NCBI RefSeq assembly: GCF_024834075.1
Contig: NZ_JANUXR010000010.1
Coordinates: 1-64,000 of the forward strand
DNA: 64,000 nt
Direction of reading: 5' to 3'
Source: Corynebacterium sp. HS2168-gen11
Lineage (GTDB): Bacteria > Actinomycetota > Actinomycetes > Mycobacteriales > Mycobacteriaceae
Below, in pieces: positions 51,041-60,443 of this stretch. Under the pieces are notes generated by a model. That model saw only the letters and a program-made list of their open reading frames with translations. It ran no database searches and was not told the DNA's origin. Position numbers and translations under genes: made by a program. Each line of letters begins with the position of its first letter. Position 1 is the first letter of the stretch.

Positions 51041-51856
51041 ATGGCAGTTGTAACCATGCGCGAGCTTCTCGATTCTGGTGTTCACTTCGGTCACCAGACC
51101 CGTCGTTGGAATCCAAAGATGCGTCGTTTCATCTTCACTGAGCGTAACGGCATCTACATCATTGACTTGCAGCAGACCTTGACCTTCATTGATCAGGCAT
51201 ACGAGTTCGTGAAAGAAACTGTTGCTCACGGCGGCACCATTTTGTATGTTGGTACCAAGAAGCAGGCTCAAGAGCCTATCGCTACCGAGGCTGAGCGCGT
51301 TGGTATGCCATATGTGAACCACCGCTGGTTGGGTGGCATGCTCACCAACTTCCAGACCGTTTCTAAGCGTCTGCACCGCATGAAGGAACTTCAGGCAATG
51401 GATGCGGCTGAAAACGGTTACGACGGTCGTACCAAGAAGGAAATCCTCATGCTGACCCGCGAACGCACCAAGCTTGAGCGCGTTCTCGGTGGTATTGCTG
51501 AGATGACCAAGGTTCCTTCCGCTTTGTGGGTTGTTGACACCAACAAAGAGCACATTGCAGTAAACGAAGCACACAAGCTCAACATCCCAGTTGTTGCTGT
51601 GCTCGACACCAACTGTGACCCAGATGTCGTGAACTTCCCAGTTCCAGGCAACGACGACGCTATCCGTTCCATCTCTGTTTTGACTCGTGTAATTTCTCAC
51701 GCTGTTATCGAGGGCAAGAAAGCTCGTGAAGAGCGCGCGTTGGCTGCTGCAAAAGAAGCAGCTGGCGATCCTAAGACCGAGACTGTTGAGGTAGCTGCAA
51801 AGGTTGAGGCACCAGCTGAGGTTGCTGCTGAGGCCGCTGTTGAGGCTGAAAAGTAA
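51041..51856 (+). CDS. rpsB: 30S ribosomal protein S2
   Basis: S2 joins the 30S subunit late and helps recruit S1. The 271-residue product has the two S2 signatures: [22 protein letters not shown] and [23 protein letters not shown], plus the coiled-coil [10 protein letters not shown]. The C-terminal Ala/Glu/Val extension ([20 protein letters not shown]) is typical of actinobacteria. Start ATG 51041 with a strong ribosome-binding site. tsf follows after 380 nt. Confidence 0.97.
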   Translation: MAVVTMRELLDSGVHFGHQTRRWNPKMRRFIFTERNGIYIIDLQQTLTFIDQAYEFVKETVAHGGTILYVGTKKQAQEPIATEAERVGMPYVNHRWLGGMLTNFQTVSKRLHRMKELQAMDAAENGYDGRTKKEILMLTRERTKLERVLGGIAEMTKVPSALWVVDTNKEHIAVNEAHKLNIPVVAVLDTNCDPDVVNFPVPGNDDAIRSISVLTRVISHAVIEGKKAREERALAAAKEAAGDPKTETVEVAAKVEAPAEVAAEAAVEAEK

Positions 51857-52235
51857 AATAACGATATGTGCAGCAGTGATACTTCTATCTACAAGTGCTG
51901 CACTTCATCACTACTTTTTAGTTTGACGTATACCTTTACGCTATGTTGAAGCGCTCAGTTCGTTCTTAAAATGCCCCTTATCGCATAGGCGAGGGTCTTT
52001 AAGGGGAATTGGGCGCTTTCTGCACATAATTGTTTCAAGGGTATGCGAATTAAACAGTGAAAGTCTTGCATTGCATAGGCTTGGTATCGCAGGTCTTTTT
52101 GCCTGCGAGCGCAGCATAATTATGAGCGAAAAAATTGTCATGATTATGAATTGCGCGCGGAGTACATGAAAATTCAGTACTCTGAATGAGAAAAACTTTC
52201 ATTTACCCCTAATATCAGAGGAGGGTCGCCCCCAC
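51857..52235. other. 379-bp rpsB-tsf intergenic region with structured leader
   Basis: Contains an 8-bp hairpin (51868-51903), a long two-part hairpin (51949-52018, listed separately) and an AT-rich leader. AGAGGAGGG at 52217-52225 is the ribosome-binding site of tsf. No protein gene seen. Confidence 0.6.
51949..52018 (+). ncRNA. Candidate structured RNA between rpsB and tsf
   Basis: AAGCGCTCAGTT (51949-51960) pairs with AATTGGGCGCTT (52007-52018), and inside it CCCCTTA (51974-51980) pairs with TAAGGGG (52000-52006). The loop is 19 nt. There is no T run after it, so it is not a simple terminator. It could be a leader that controls tsf or a processing site; the family is not recognised. Confidence 0.4.
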
Positions 52236-53063
52236 ATGGCGAACTACACTGCTGCAGACGTTAAGAAGCTGCGCGAAATCACCGGCTCCGGCATGATCGA
52301 CTGCAAGAAGGCTCTCGAAGAGACCGCTGGCGATTTCGAAAAGGCTGTTGAAATCTTGCGCATCAAGGGTGCTAAGGACGTCGGAAAGCGCGCTGAGCGT
52401 AATGCTTCCGAGGGTCTGATTGCTGTTTCTGGCAACACCATGATCGAGGTCAACGCTGAGACTGACTTCGTTGCAAAGAACGCTGAGTTCAAGGCATTCG
52501 CACAAAAGGTTGCTGAGGCAGCTGCTGCTGTTAAGGCTAATTCTCAGGAAGAGTTGCTTGCAGCTGAGGTCGATGGCACCACCGCTGGTGAAGCTATCTT
52601 GGCACTGTCTGCAAAGATCGGTGAGAAGTTGGAGCTGCGTCGTGCAGTAACCTTGGAAGGCGAGAAGCTTTCGGTATATTTGCACCACCGTTCCGCTGAC
52701 CTGCCACCAGCTGTTGGCGTTTTGGTTGCATACACCGGTGAAGGCGAAGCTGCTGAAGCTGCTGCACACAACGCTGCAATGCAGGTTGCTGCATTGAAGG
52801 CTGCTTACCTGTCTCGCGAAGATGTTCCAGCTGAAGTTGTTGAAAAAGAGCGCAACATCGCTGAGGAAATCACCCGCCAGGAAGGCAAGCCAGAAGCTGC
52901 AATCGCAAAGATCGTAGAAGGCCGCCTCAATGGTTTCTACAAGGATGCTACCTTGCTTGAGCAGCCTTCTGTTTCTGACAGCAAGAAGAACGTCAAGCAG
53001 CTTATGGATGAAGCTGGTGTCACCATCACCGGTTTCGTTCGCTTCGAAGTTGGTCAGCACTAA
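52236..53063 (+). CDS. tsf: Elongation factor Ts
   Basis: Guanine-nucleotide exchange factor for EF-Tu. The 275-residue product has both EF-Ts signatures: [18 protein letters not shown] and [16 protein letters not shown]. Domain order is N-terminal UBA-like domain, core and C-terminal module (ISEEIT-type [38 protein letters not shown]). ATG 52236 follows AGAGGAGGG. A terminator follows. Confidence 0.97.
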   Translation: MANYTAADVKKLREITGSGMIDCKKALEETAGDFEKAVEILRIKGAKDVGKRAERNASEGLIAVSGNTMIEVNAETDFVAKNAEFKAFAQKVAEAAAAVKANSQEELLAAEVDGTTAGEAILALSAKIGEKLELRRAVTLEGEKLSVYLHHRSADLPPAVGVLVAYTGEGEAAEAAAHNAAMQVAALKAAYLSREDVPAEVVEKERNIAEEITRQEGKPEAAIAKIVEGRLNGFYKDATLLEQPSVSDSKKNVKQLMDEAGVTITGFVRFEVGQH

Positions 53064-53113
53064 TTTCATAGCGCCTGCCTGAGTTTCTATAGTCAGGATT
53101 AGGCTCAACCATT

Positions 53114-53149
53114 AAGCCAGCAAGCAATAAAACACTTGCTGGCTTTTTG
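53114..53149 (+). terminator. Terminator after tsf
   Basis: AAGCCAGCAAG pairs with CTTGCTGGCTT over a 10-nt loop and is followed by TTT. The remaining gap to pyrH (53150-53434) holds no gene; TAGAAT near 53283 may be a pyrH -10 element. Confidence 0.92.
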
Positions 53150-53434
53150 CATGCCAAAATCTTTTAACGTTTCTACGGTACTGCTTGATGTTTCTCACAC
53201 CTCCAGAGATCTATGCAGGTTATTTCGAATGACAACCTATGTTGTACTCCAATGCAAACCATACTTTCCTGTTGTTCTAAGGTAGAATATTGACTTTGAG
53301 ATCAGTTGTGGCGATCACGTATGCAGACTCCTATTGTTGTGGCATGACTGACAGTCATAGACATGACAGTGATCTGCAAGCTACAAAGGTTCGAAAAAAT
53401 CCTTCAATTTCAGAAAGGCCTAGGGCTAAGCACG

Positions 53435-54163
53435 ATGTCTGATACCAGCACTACACGAAATGGCTACAAGCGAGTCATGCTTAAACTCGGAGGAGAAATG
53501 TTCGGCGGTGGAGCTGTAGGCATTGATCCTGATGTAGTGTCCAACGTCGCACGCCAGATCGCAAGTGTTGCACGCGATGGTGTACAAGTAGCTGTGGTTA
53601 TCGGTGGCGGTAACTTCTTCCGTGGCGCTCAACTACAACAACGTGGCCTTGACCGTAACCGCTCCGACTATATGGGCATGCTCGGCACTGTGATGAACTG
53701 TTTGGCACTCCAAGACTTCTTAGAGCAGGAAGGTATTGACTGCCGTGTACAAACAGCAATTAATATGGCACAGGTTGCTGAGCCATATTTGCCACTTCGT
53801 GCCAAGCGTCACCTCGATAAGGGACGTGTGGTTATTTTCGGTGCCGGTATGGGTATGCCATATTTTTCAACTGATACCACTGCAGCACAGCGCGCCTTGG
53901 AAATCGATTGCGAAGTTTTGCTTATGGCCAAGGGTGTAGATGGCGTATACTCTGATGATCCACGTGTGAACCCAGATGCTGAGCTGTTCCATGAGATTAC
54001 CCCACGTGAGGTTATCGAGCGTGGACTCAAGGTTGCAGATGCTACCGCATTCTCACTGTGCATGGATAACGATATGCCAATTTTGGTGTTTAATTTGCTC
54101 ACTGAAGGCAATATCGCACGTGCAGTTTCTGGCGAACGTATTGGTACGCTGGTTCAGTCCTAA
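53435..54163 (+). CDS. pyrH: Uridylate kinase (UMP kinase)
   Basis: Phosphorylates UMP to UDP in pyrimidine synthesis; hexameric and specific to bacteria. The 242-residue product has [72 protein letters not shown] and the UMP/ATP loop [16 protein letters not shown] 53435 is chosen; the open frame continues up to 53363 but the added codons do not resemble the family. Followed by a structured 287-nt gap and frr. Confidence 0.96.
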   Translation: MSDTSTTRNGYKRVMLKLGGEMFGGGAVGIDPDVVSNVARQIASVARDGVQVAVVIGGGNFFRGAQLQQRGLDRNRSDYMGMLGTVMNCLALQDFLEQEGIDCRVQTAINMAQVAEPYLPLRAKRHLDKGRVVIFGAGMGMPYFSTDTTAAQRALEIDCEVLLMAKGVDGVYSDDPRVNPDAELFHEITPREVIERGLKVADATAFSLCMDNDMPILVFNLLTEGNIARAVSGERIGTLVQS

Positions 54164-54249
54164 TCGAATTTCACGTTTTCGTATATCAGTCTGATATCGG
54201 CAAAAATGTTCAGGTGAAACTGGGCCAAACGCTGATATAAAGGGGGTGT

Positions 54250-54298
54250 CCAGTCTTTTTTCTCCAGCAAACCAGGTGCTGGAGGTAGGAAAGACTGG
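54250..54298 (+). ncRNA. Candidate two-stem RNA hairpin between pyrH and frr
   Basis: CCAGTCTTT (54250-54258) pairs with AAAGACTGG (54290-54298), and CTCCAGCA (54262-54269) pairs with TGCTGGAG (54277-54284). The two stems stack into one long hairpin. It has no T run. The word CTGATAT occurs four times in the same gap (near 54191, 54231, 54305 and 54384). It could be a terminator-like or regulatory leader of frr. Confidence 0.4.
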
Positions 54299-54450
54299 GC
54301 AGCACTGATATTGTTAACAAAGAACCAAGTAAATTATGTATTCTTGCGATGGTTTGCAACTTTATATCTGTCGGAATATATCACTGATATAAATGAAGCA
54401 GCCAGGTGTAGATCGTAATTTGCAAAAGTATTGAGCTATAAGGATATTTC

Positions 54451-55008
54451 ATGATTGATGAAGTGCTGTTTGAGTCCGAAGAACACATGTCTACCTCGGT
54501 GGATCGTACTCGTGAAGACTTGGTAAACATTCGTACTGGACGTGCAAATCCAGCAATGTTTAATGGTGTTATTGCCGACTACTACGGTGTTCCAACTCCA
54601 ATTACTCAAATGGCTACCATCTCGGTTCCTGAAGCACGCATGTTGCTGATCAAGCCATATGAGCAAAGCATGATGCAAGAGATCGAAAATGCTATCCGCA
54701 ATTCCGACCTTGGTGTTAACCCAACCAACGACGGCCATGTGTTGCGTGTGACCATTCCACAGCTGACCGAAGAGCGTCGTAAAGAAATGGTGAAAGTTGC
54801 GAAAGCCAAAGGCGAGGATGGCAAGATTGCGATCCGCAACGTGCGTCGTAAAGGCATGGATCAGCTTAAGAAGATTCAAAAAGATGGCGCTGCTGGTGAA
54901 GATGAAGTCAACGCAGCTGAGAAGGAACTCGATAAAATCACCGCGAAATATGTTGCGATGATTGACGAAGTTGTTTCGAAAAAAGAAGCGGAACTGCTGG
55001 AAGTTTAA
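54451..55008 (+). CDS. frr: Ribosome recycling factor
   Basis: Splits post-termination ribosomes with EF-G. The 185-residue product has the family core: [46 protein letters not shown] and [36 protein letters not shown] 54451 follows an AAGGA site. A short 12-bp hairpin lies just after the stop. Confidence 0.97.
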   Translation: MIDEVLFESEEHMSTSVDRTREDLVNIRTGRANPAMFNGVIADYYGVPTPITQMATISVPEARMLLIKPYEQSMMQEIENAIRNSDLGVNPTNDGHVLRVTIPQLTEERRKEMVKVAKAKGEDGKIAIRNVRRKGMDQLKKIQKDGAAGEDEVNAAEKELDKITAKYVAMIDEVVSKKEAELLEV

Positions 55009-55025
55009 AGTTTGACCGCTGCACT

Positions 55026-55056
55026 TATAACCTCACGTGACAAGCGTGAGGTTATA
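55026..55056 (+). terminator. Hairpin after frr, possible terminator
   Basis: TATAACCTCACG pairs exactly with CGTGAGGTTATA over a 7-nt loop, 17 nt after the frr stop. No T run follows, so read-through into cdsA is possible. Confidence 0.6.
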
Positions 55057-55164
55057 CCTATATCAGAGTTGAATGCTGAAATAGGGAAGTGAGAATACAT
55101 CTCCTGGCCAAGTGTTCGCGTAATCGTTGTGCTTGGATTAGGAATGAGAAAGTACTCGTATTTT

Positions 55165-56034
55165 ATGACGAAACAGTCAAGGCATCTGCCACGTCCGAAA
55201 AACTCCGCCGGTAGGGATTTAAAAGTCGCAATACCTGTAGGCATTGGGCTGGTTGCGATCGTGCTTGCCGCAATTTTTGTGATTCCACATGGTTGGTATC
55301 CACTGGTCTCAATTGGCATCTTTTTGGCAATGTGGGAAGTTTTATCCAGGCTCAATGAACGCGGCTATGTGATCCAGCGCTGGAACCTCTTACTTGGTGG
55401 CCAGCTGATGGTGTGGATGAGTTTGCCATTCGGTGCAAAAGGCCTGGTGTCTGGATTCGTCACAGCAGTGTTGTTGCTGATGTTCTCCCGATTATTTGTG
55501 CAAGGGCGAACAGCAACTCCACAAAATTACGTACGCGATACTGCAACCGGTATCTTCGTATTAACCTGGATTCCGTTATTTGGCTCGTTTGCCGCCATGA
55601 TGTCGCAACTAACCGATAAAAACGGTGTCACCGGCACGATGTTTATCATCAGCTTTATTGCCTGTGTGATCGCATCAGATACCGGCGGATATATTGCAGG
55701 GGTGATGTTTGGTTCGCATCCGATGGCACCAGCGGTGAGTCCGAAAAAGAGCTGGGAAGGATTTGCCGGATCAGTAATTCTTGGCACACTCACTGGTGCT
55801 GGAATGGTGTGGTATTTCCTCGGGCATCAATGGTATGAAGGACTGTTACTTGGCCTTGGATTAGTTATTTGTGCCACCTTGGGAGACCTGGTCGAATCGC
55901 AATTTAAGCGAGAACTTGGTATTAAGGACATGTCTGCAATGATTCCAGGACACGGTGGCCTGATGGATCGACTCGATGGCATGCTGCCATCTGCAATGGT
56001 GACATGGTTGCTCATGAGCGCTATTGCCGCGTAA
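55165..56034 (+). CDS. cdsA: Phosphatidate cytidylyltransferase (CDP-diacylglycerol synthase)
   Basis: Makes CDP-diacylglycerol, the precursor of phosphatidylinositol, phosphatidylglycerol and cardiolipin, in the membrane. The 289-residue product has about eight hydrophobic helices and the signature region SQFKRELGIKDMSAMIPGHGGLMDRLDG near the C-terminus, plus SPKKSWEGFAGSV. ATG 55165 (MTKQSRHLPRP) is chosen; starts at 55129 and 55144 are possible. Conserved after frr and before rlmN in actinobacteria. Confidence 0.94.
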   Translation: MTKQSRHLPRPKNSAGRDLKVAIPVGIGLVAIVLAAIFVIPHGWYPLVSIGIFLAMWEVLSRLNERGYVIQRWNLLLGGQLMVWMSLPFGAKGLVSGFVTAVLLLMFSRLFVQGRTATPQNYVRDTATGIFVLTWIPLFGSFAAMMSQLTDKNGVTGTMFIISFIACVIASDTGGYIAGVMFGSHPMAPAVSPKKSWEGFAGSVILGTLTGAGMVWYFLGHQWYEGLLLGLGLVICATLGDLVESQFKRELGIKDMSAMIPGHGGLMDRLDGMLPSAMVTWLLMSAIAA

Positions 56035-56260
56035 CGCTGCTACTGCAATGTGCTCATGGTATGCGTACATGGATGAAGACTGTGGTGAATTCGAGCAATG
56101 CACGCCATGCTCAAGCAAGAATATCGTGCATGGCTACAACCTTAGTCCAACAGTAATATGGAAGCCTTAGCAGCTCACAACGCTGAAGCGGCGTCGTAAA
56201 GCAAGGCATATCCAGCAAGGTATACGCGTAGAACCTGTGCAACAGTGTACGTACAGCCAA

Positions 56261-56302
56261 GCCGCATGATAGCACCGGTATGTATCGGTGCTATCATGCG
56301 GC
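56261..56302. terminator. Long inverted repeat between convergent cdsA and LapA-domain genes
   Basis: GCCGCATGATAGCACCG (56261-56277) and its perfect complement (56286-56302) flank an 8-nt loop. A stem this strong between convergent genes probably terminates both, although neither side has a T run. The rest of 56035-56331 holds no gene. Confidence 0.65.
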
Positions 56303-56331
56303 TGTATGCGTTCGATGTGCGAAATAGTGGA

Positions 56332-56748
56332 TTAATCTTGCGTAGCGGCAAGTTGTACGCGGATTTTCTTAATTTGGCGTCGCAACTGGAACATACGAAC
56401 ACCGCCAACGAATGCCATGATCAGTGCGCCTGTTACAGCAGCTAAGAGGAAGCCAATACCAACTGGCAAGGTAAACTGCCACACAAAAATTGTAAGATCG
56501 AGCTGCTGCTGATTTTGCATGATAAACACCAACAACGCGATTAACAGTAATGCGCCAGCAATCAGCGCAATCCAAGTGCCGCCAGCGAAGCTAGTTTTGA
56601 CTTGTAATTCCTCAAGAGCTGGTGTTGGAGAAGCAGCAGAGGCTGCTGGAGAAGTAGCAGAGGCTGCTGGAACAGCTACGACGTCTTCAGTTGCCTCAGG
56701 TGTTGCGGGAGTATGGTCATCGCTATTGCTTTGAATGTTTTCAGTCAT
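56332..56748 (-). CDS. LapA-domain (DUF1049) membrane protein
   Basis: A 138-residue membrane protein. Residues 1-50 are hydrophilic with an Ala/Ser/Pro repeat (SATSPAASAASP). Two membrane helices follow: WIALIAGALLLIALLVFIMQ and GIGFLLAAVTGALIMAFVGG, separated by NQQQLDLTIFVWQFTLP, the LapA-domain pattern. A basic helix RRQIKKIRVQLAATQD ends the protein. The function in actinobacteria is unknown. ATG 56748. Confidence 0.85.
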   Translation of the reverse strand: MTENIQSNSDDHTPATPEATEDVVAVPAASATSPAASAASPTPALEELQVKTSFAGGTWIALIAGALLLIALLVFIMQNQQQLDLTIFVWQFTLPVGIGFLLAAVTGALIMAFVGGVRMFQLRRQIKKIRVQLAATQD

Positions 56749-56913
56749 AACTTCTATTCAACGGCAAAATATCCATAAAGACAACCTTGTCACACGAAAA
56801 TCATATTTTTGCCCTATCAAATCTCTCAGCAGTTCGTATTTTCACATTTTCTGTACAAACCAAGGCCATCCTAAATCGATTTTTCAGATTAAACATGGAA
56901 TGATGTAAAGATT

Positions 56914-58020
56914 ATGGCTACTTCCATCCCTTTAAATTTTTCCACTCCGCGTCGCAGCATGCCGCCGAAACATTTTGCTGACCTCACCAAAGACGAGCGC
57001 ATTGCGACCCTCCAAGAACTCGGTTTTCCGAAGTTTCGGGCGAATCAGCTCGCAAAACACTATTACGGCAGGATGGAAGCAGATCCTCGCACCATGACGG
57101 ATCTGCCAGCACAAGCGCGTGAGCAAGTCGCTGAAGCACTGTTTCCACAACTTATGCAACCAGTTCGGGTTGTTGAAGCTGATGATGGAGAAACCCAAAA
57201 AACTTTATGGAAGCTTCACGACGGAACCTTATTAGAATCCGTTCTGATGCGTTATCCAAATCGTGCGACATTATGCATCTCCTCCCAAGCCGGCTGCGGC
57301 ATGGCGTGCCCATTCTGTGCCACGGGCCAAGGTGGCTTAGATCGTAACCTTTCGACTGGCGAAATTGTTGATCAGGTACGCGCTGCTGCAGCAACCATGG
57401 AAGCAGAAGGAAGTCGCCTTTCGAATATCGTCTTCATGGGTATGGGTGAGCCACTGGCCAATTACAAGCGCGTTGTCAGCGCAGTGCGCCAAATCACTGC
57501 ACCGGTACCAGATGGTTTCGGCATTTCACAGCGCAATGTTACCGTTTCGACTGTTGGCTTAGCGCCTGCAATTCGCAAGCTTGCCGACGAAGACCTCTCG
57601 GTGACCTTAGCAGTTTCGCTGCATACTCCTGATGATGAACTTCGCGATACTCTCGTGCCGGTGAATAATCGCTGGTCGGTTGCAGAAGTTCTCGATGCGG
57701 CAGCATATTATGCTGATCGTTCCGGTAGACGCGTCTCGATTGAATATGCATTGATCCGTGATGTGAATGATCAAGGCTGGCGTGCTGATATGCTTGGCAA
57801 AAAATTGCACAAGGCTTTAGGGGCGAAGGTTCACGTGAATCTGATTCCGCTGAATCCAACCCCAGGTTCGAAATGGGACGCTTCGCCACAAGCGCAGCAA
57901 GATGAGTTTGTGCGACGGGTGAGTGCACAAGGCGTGACGTGTACTGTTCGTAATACCAAAGGCCAAGAAATTGCGGCAGCTTGTGGTCAGTTAGCAGCAG
58001 AAGAACGAACTGACGGATAA
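56914..58020 (+). CDS. rlmN: 23S rRNA A2503 / tRNA A37 C2-methyltransferase RlmN
   Basis: Radical-SAM enzyme that methylates adenosine C2 in 23S rRNA and some tRNAs. The 368-residue product has the iron-sulfur motif CxxxCxxC at Cys128, Cys132 and Cys135 ([15 protein letters not shown]), the SAM-binding [10 protein letters not shown] and the C-terminal catalytic cysteine in [14 protein letters not shown] 56914 ([10 protein letters not shown]). It is divergent from the LapA-domain gene. Confidence 0.96.
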   Translation: MATSIPLNFSTPRRSMPPKHFADLTKDERIATLQELGFPKFRANQLAKHYYGRMEADPRTMTDLPAQAREQVAEALFPQLMQPVRVVEADDGETQKTLWKLHDGTLLESVLMRYPNRATLCISSQAGCGMACPFCATGQGGLDRNLSTGEIVDQVRAAAATMEAEGSRLSNIVFMGMGEPLANYKRVVSAVRQITAPVPDGFGISQRNVTVSTVGLAPAIRKLADEDLSVTLAVSLHTPDDELRDTLVPVNNRWSVAEVLDAAAYYADRSGRRVSIEYALIRDVNDQGWRADMLGKKLHKALGAKVHVNLIPLNPTPGSKWDASPQAQQDEFVRRVSAQGVTCTVRNTKGQEIAAACGQLAAEERTDG

Positions 58021-58381
58021 CTGTGCGCGTCTCGCAACAACAACTGTGATGCATACTGAAGTACTCGCGCAACTTGTGCGTTTACATGTGGTGAGCGAGT
58101 GCTCAGCGTGATTGAATACAGCGGTCTGAATTATTTTCAGATTTTGGTGAACAAGGCTACTGAATCAGCATATTAAGGAGCACATGCTCACGATTATTAT
58201 GGTGATCGTGAGTAGTAACCCTCCTATGTATTGAGTGATAGCAGCGTATGGGTATCAGTCATCAGTGGCAGCTGTAATACGTGATAAGGGCCTAAGAGGT
58301 CGGCAACTTAAGCGTATACATAGATATAAAATCCCTCTTTGCGCTATGGCAAAGAGGGAAGTTAAGAACAAACGTCGAAGT
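58021..58381. other. 361-bp intergenic region between convergent rlmN and DUF2631 genes
   Basis: Holds an 8-bp hairpin CTCACGAT/ATCGTGAG (58187-58212) that may end the rlmN transcript and the terminator at 58332-58359. No gene seen. Confidence 0.55.
58332..58359 (-). terminator. Terminator of the DUF2631 gene
   Basis: TCCCTCTTTGC pairs exactly with GCAAAGAGGGA over a 6-nt loop. On the minus strand it starts 22 nt after the stop codon and is followed by ATTTTATA. Confidence 0.82.
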
Positions 58382-58804
58382 TTATGCTTCCAAAGAACGA
58401 AGATGTGCGACACGAGCTGGGTCGATGTTTAATGCGCGCAGCTGATCATCGGTAAGTTCTGCATATGGGCCAGTGCAGGTAGCCTGCAGGTAAGTCCAAT
58501 CTGGCTCCTTGTGGCCAACTGGCTTGTTGCGTGCAGTCACAGTCTTGACTTGGGTTCCGCTGAGAGGGAACATCTGTAGTAGCAACCCAACTGCAATCAA
58601 CGCTGCAAACAGGAACAAGAAGACAGTCTCGACGTGACCCTTGTGATTACCAAAGTTGTAACCGAGCAAGATGAATACAGAAACCCAACCTGCAATTTGG
58701 GTAGCGCCTAGTCCAATATGGTGCCAACCCCAAGCTGCGGAAGGCTCATCCAAAGTAGAGACACCATTATGTACTTCAGGGGCGATCGCGTGGGAACCTG
58801 CCAC
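58382..58804 (-). CDS. DUF2631 family membrane protein
   Basis: A 140-residue actinobacterial protein of unknown function. It has a WGWHHIGLGATQIAGWVSVFILLGYNFGNHKGHVE block with a first membrane helix, a second helix (TVFLFLFAALIAVGLLLQM) and a cytoplasmic tail that ends DPARVAHLRSLEA. The gene lies next to dxr and rip1 in related genomes. GAGAAGAACG precedes the ATG. Confidence 0.88.
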   Translation of the reverse strand: MAGSHAIAPEVHNGVSTLDEPSAAWGWHHIGLGATQIAGWVSVFILLGYNFGNHKGHVETVFLFLFAALIAVGLLLQMFPLSGTQVKTVTARNKPVGHKEPDWTYLQATCTGPYAELTDDQLRALNIDPARVAHLRSLEA

Positions 58805-59264
58805 GTTCTTCTCCTTATCTCATGCTTTCGTCAAGGATAAGAACTTATCACAAGACAAAAGTGTGGTTGATAATGCCAACTGATCGAAGTTTGTCAATGA
58901 TCAGCACATCTAGAATCCTTTACTATTTTGGCATAACACGAGATTAAATGCGAGATAACGTGACTGTAAACTCTAATGTGTGTTGTAGCACACATTAAAC
59001 GAGGGTATTTTATGGTAAAAAGCTGCATTTTCCGCGATTTTTCTGGAAACATGCTACGAAAGTTGATACACGGAAAGGGGGTAAGTGTGAAGCCTTTGGT
59101 GCAACTATCTTGCTATCTGTTATTCCTTCCGCGATAGGTGGAGGCGTCAGGCGTCGAAAAGCAGGAAGGTATGAGAACTTCCAACTTTCATCAGAAGTAG
59201 GTTCTTACTGCAATTATGATCGGCTAGCTGACATGATTGGCAAAATAATGGAACAATAGAAACT
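58805..59264. other. 460-bp divergent region between DUF2631 gene and dxr
   Basis: Contains TAATGTGTG-TTGTAG-CACACATTA (58974-58997), a 9-bp inverted repeat whose inner TGTG-N6-CACA resembles a GlxR/CRP site. A 41-codon ORF (59012-59137, MVKSCIFRDFSGN...) is open but has no family resemblance and a weak ribosome-binding site, so I do not call it a gene. Confidence 0.45.
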
Positions 59265-60428
59265 GTGACACGAAAAATTCTGATTTTAGGTTCAACCGGT
59301 TCGATTGGCACGCAAGCGTTGGAAGTTATCCATGCTAACCCTGATCGTTTTGAAGTCGTGGGTATTGCTGCTGGTGGGCGCGATGTTGCTGCAATTATTG
59401 CCCAAGCTAGGGCGTTGGGTTTAACGCCTTCGCAGATTGCGGTTGCACAATCTGGTGCAGCTCGCGAAGTTGAAGCAGCGCTTGGAACTGGAGTGATCAG
59501 TGGCAGTGATGCTGCAACAGTGCTGGTACAAACCATTCAGGCCGACATCGTATTAAATGCCCTTGTTGGATCACTTGGGTTGGCTGCAACTATGGCCACC
59601 TTAGAATCTGGTGCGTATCTGGCGTTGGCGAATAAAGAATCACTGGTGGCCGGTGGTGATCTGGTCATGCAACAAGCCGCACCTGGTCAAATTATTCCTG
59701 TCGATTCTGAACACTCCGCGATGGCGCAGTGCCTCCGATCAGGAGATCGCGGCGAGCTACAACGCTTGGTATTAACTGCCTCAGGTGGACCATTTCGTGG
59801 TTGGACGCGCGAGCAGATGTGGGACGTTACCCCAGCACAAGCAGCAGCGCACCCAACCTGGTCAATGGGACAGATGAACACCCTAAACTCAGCGACCTTA
59901 GTCAATAAAGGCCTCGAGCTTATCGAAGCCACCTTGCTGTTTAATATTGATCCTTATGACATTGACGTCACGGTCCATCCGCAGTCGATCGTGCACTCAA
60001 TGGCCACCTTTGTCGATGGTGCGACGATTGCACAAGCCTCGCCGCCATCGATGAAACTGCCAATTGCCCTTGCCTTGAACTGGCCAGCACGTGTGCCAGA
60101 ATCCCAGCCAGCTTTGGATTTTTCATTGGCTGCGACGTGGGAATTTGCCCCAGTAGACAATGAAGCATTCCCAGCAGTTGAACTTGCCCGCACTGTCGCA
60201 GCACGCGGCGGCACATATCCTGCGATTTATAACGCGGCAAATGAGCAGGCTGCAGCAGCATTTTTAGCTGGTCGAATTCATTTCCCACAAATCGTCGATA
60301 CAGTCGCATACGTCGTGTCACACGCTGAAAGTTTTGCAGTGGCGCCAAAGTCGATCGCTGATGTGTTGCACAGTGAAACGCAGGCGCGTCTGCTTGCCGA
60401 TCAATACCTTGACAGCATCGCTTCGTAG
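59265..60428 (+). CDS. dxr: 1-deoxy-D-xylulose 5-phosphate reductoisomerase
   Basis: Second step of the MEP isoprenoid pathway: NADPH-dependent conversion of DXP to MEP. The 387-residue product has the NADPH motif [26 protein letters not shown], the metal site [13 protein letters not shown] and the substrate loop [19 protein letters not shown] 59265 gives [15 protein letters not shown]. rip1 follows after 15 nt, as in other actinobacteria. Confidence 0.96.
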   Translation: MTRKILILGSTGSIGTQALEVIHANPDRFEVVGIAAGGRDVAAIIAQARALGLTPSQIAVAQSGAAREVEAALGTGVISGSDAATVLVQTIQADIVLNALVGSLGLAATMATLESGAYLALANKESLVAGGDLVMQQAAPGQIIPVDSEHSAMAQCLRSGDRGELQRLVLTASGGPFRGWTREQMWDVTPAQAAAHPTWSMGQMNTLNSATLVNKGLELIEATLLFNIDPYDIDVTVHPQSIVHSMATFVDGATIAQASPPSMKLPIALALNWPARVPESQPALDFSLAATWEFAPVDNEAFPAVELARTVAARGGTYPAIYNAANEQAAAAFLAGRIHFPQIVDTVAYVVSHAESFAVAPKSIADVLHSETQARLLADQYLDSIAS

Positions 60429-60443
60429 GAGTGTAACTCAGCT

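Noticed and set aside
51023..51700. 225-codon minus-strand ORF opposite rpsB
   Set aside because: Shadow of a highly expressed ribosomal protein gene.
52215..53108. 297-codon minus-strand ORF opposite tsf
   Set aside because: tsf is certain on the plus strand; the antisense frame is open only because of its biased codon use.
59012..59137. 41-codon ORF before dxr
   Set aside because: Weak ribosome-binding site, atypical amino-acid mix and no sign of conservation; kept only as a note in the intergenic entry.
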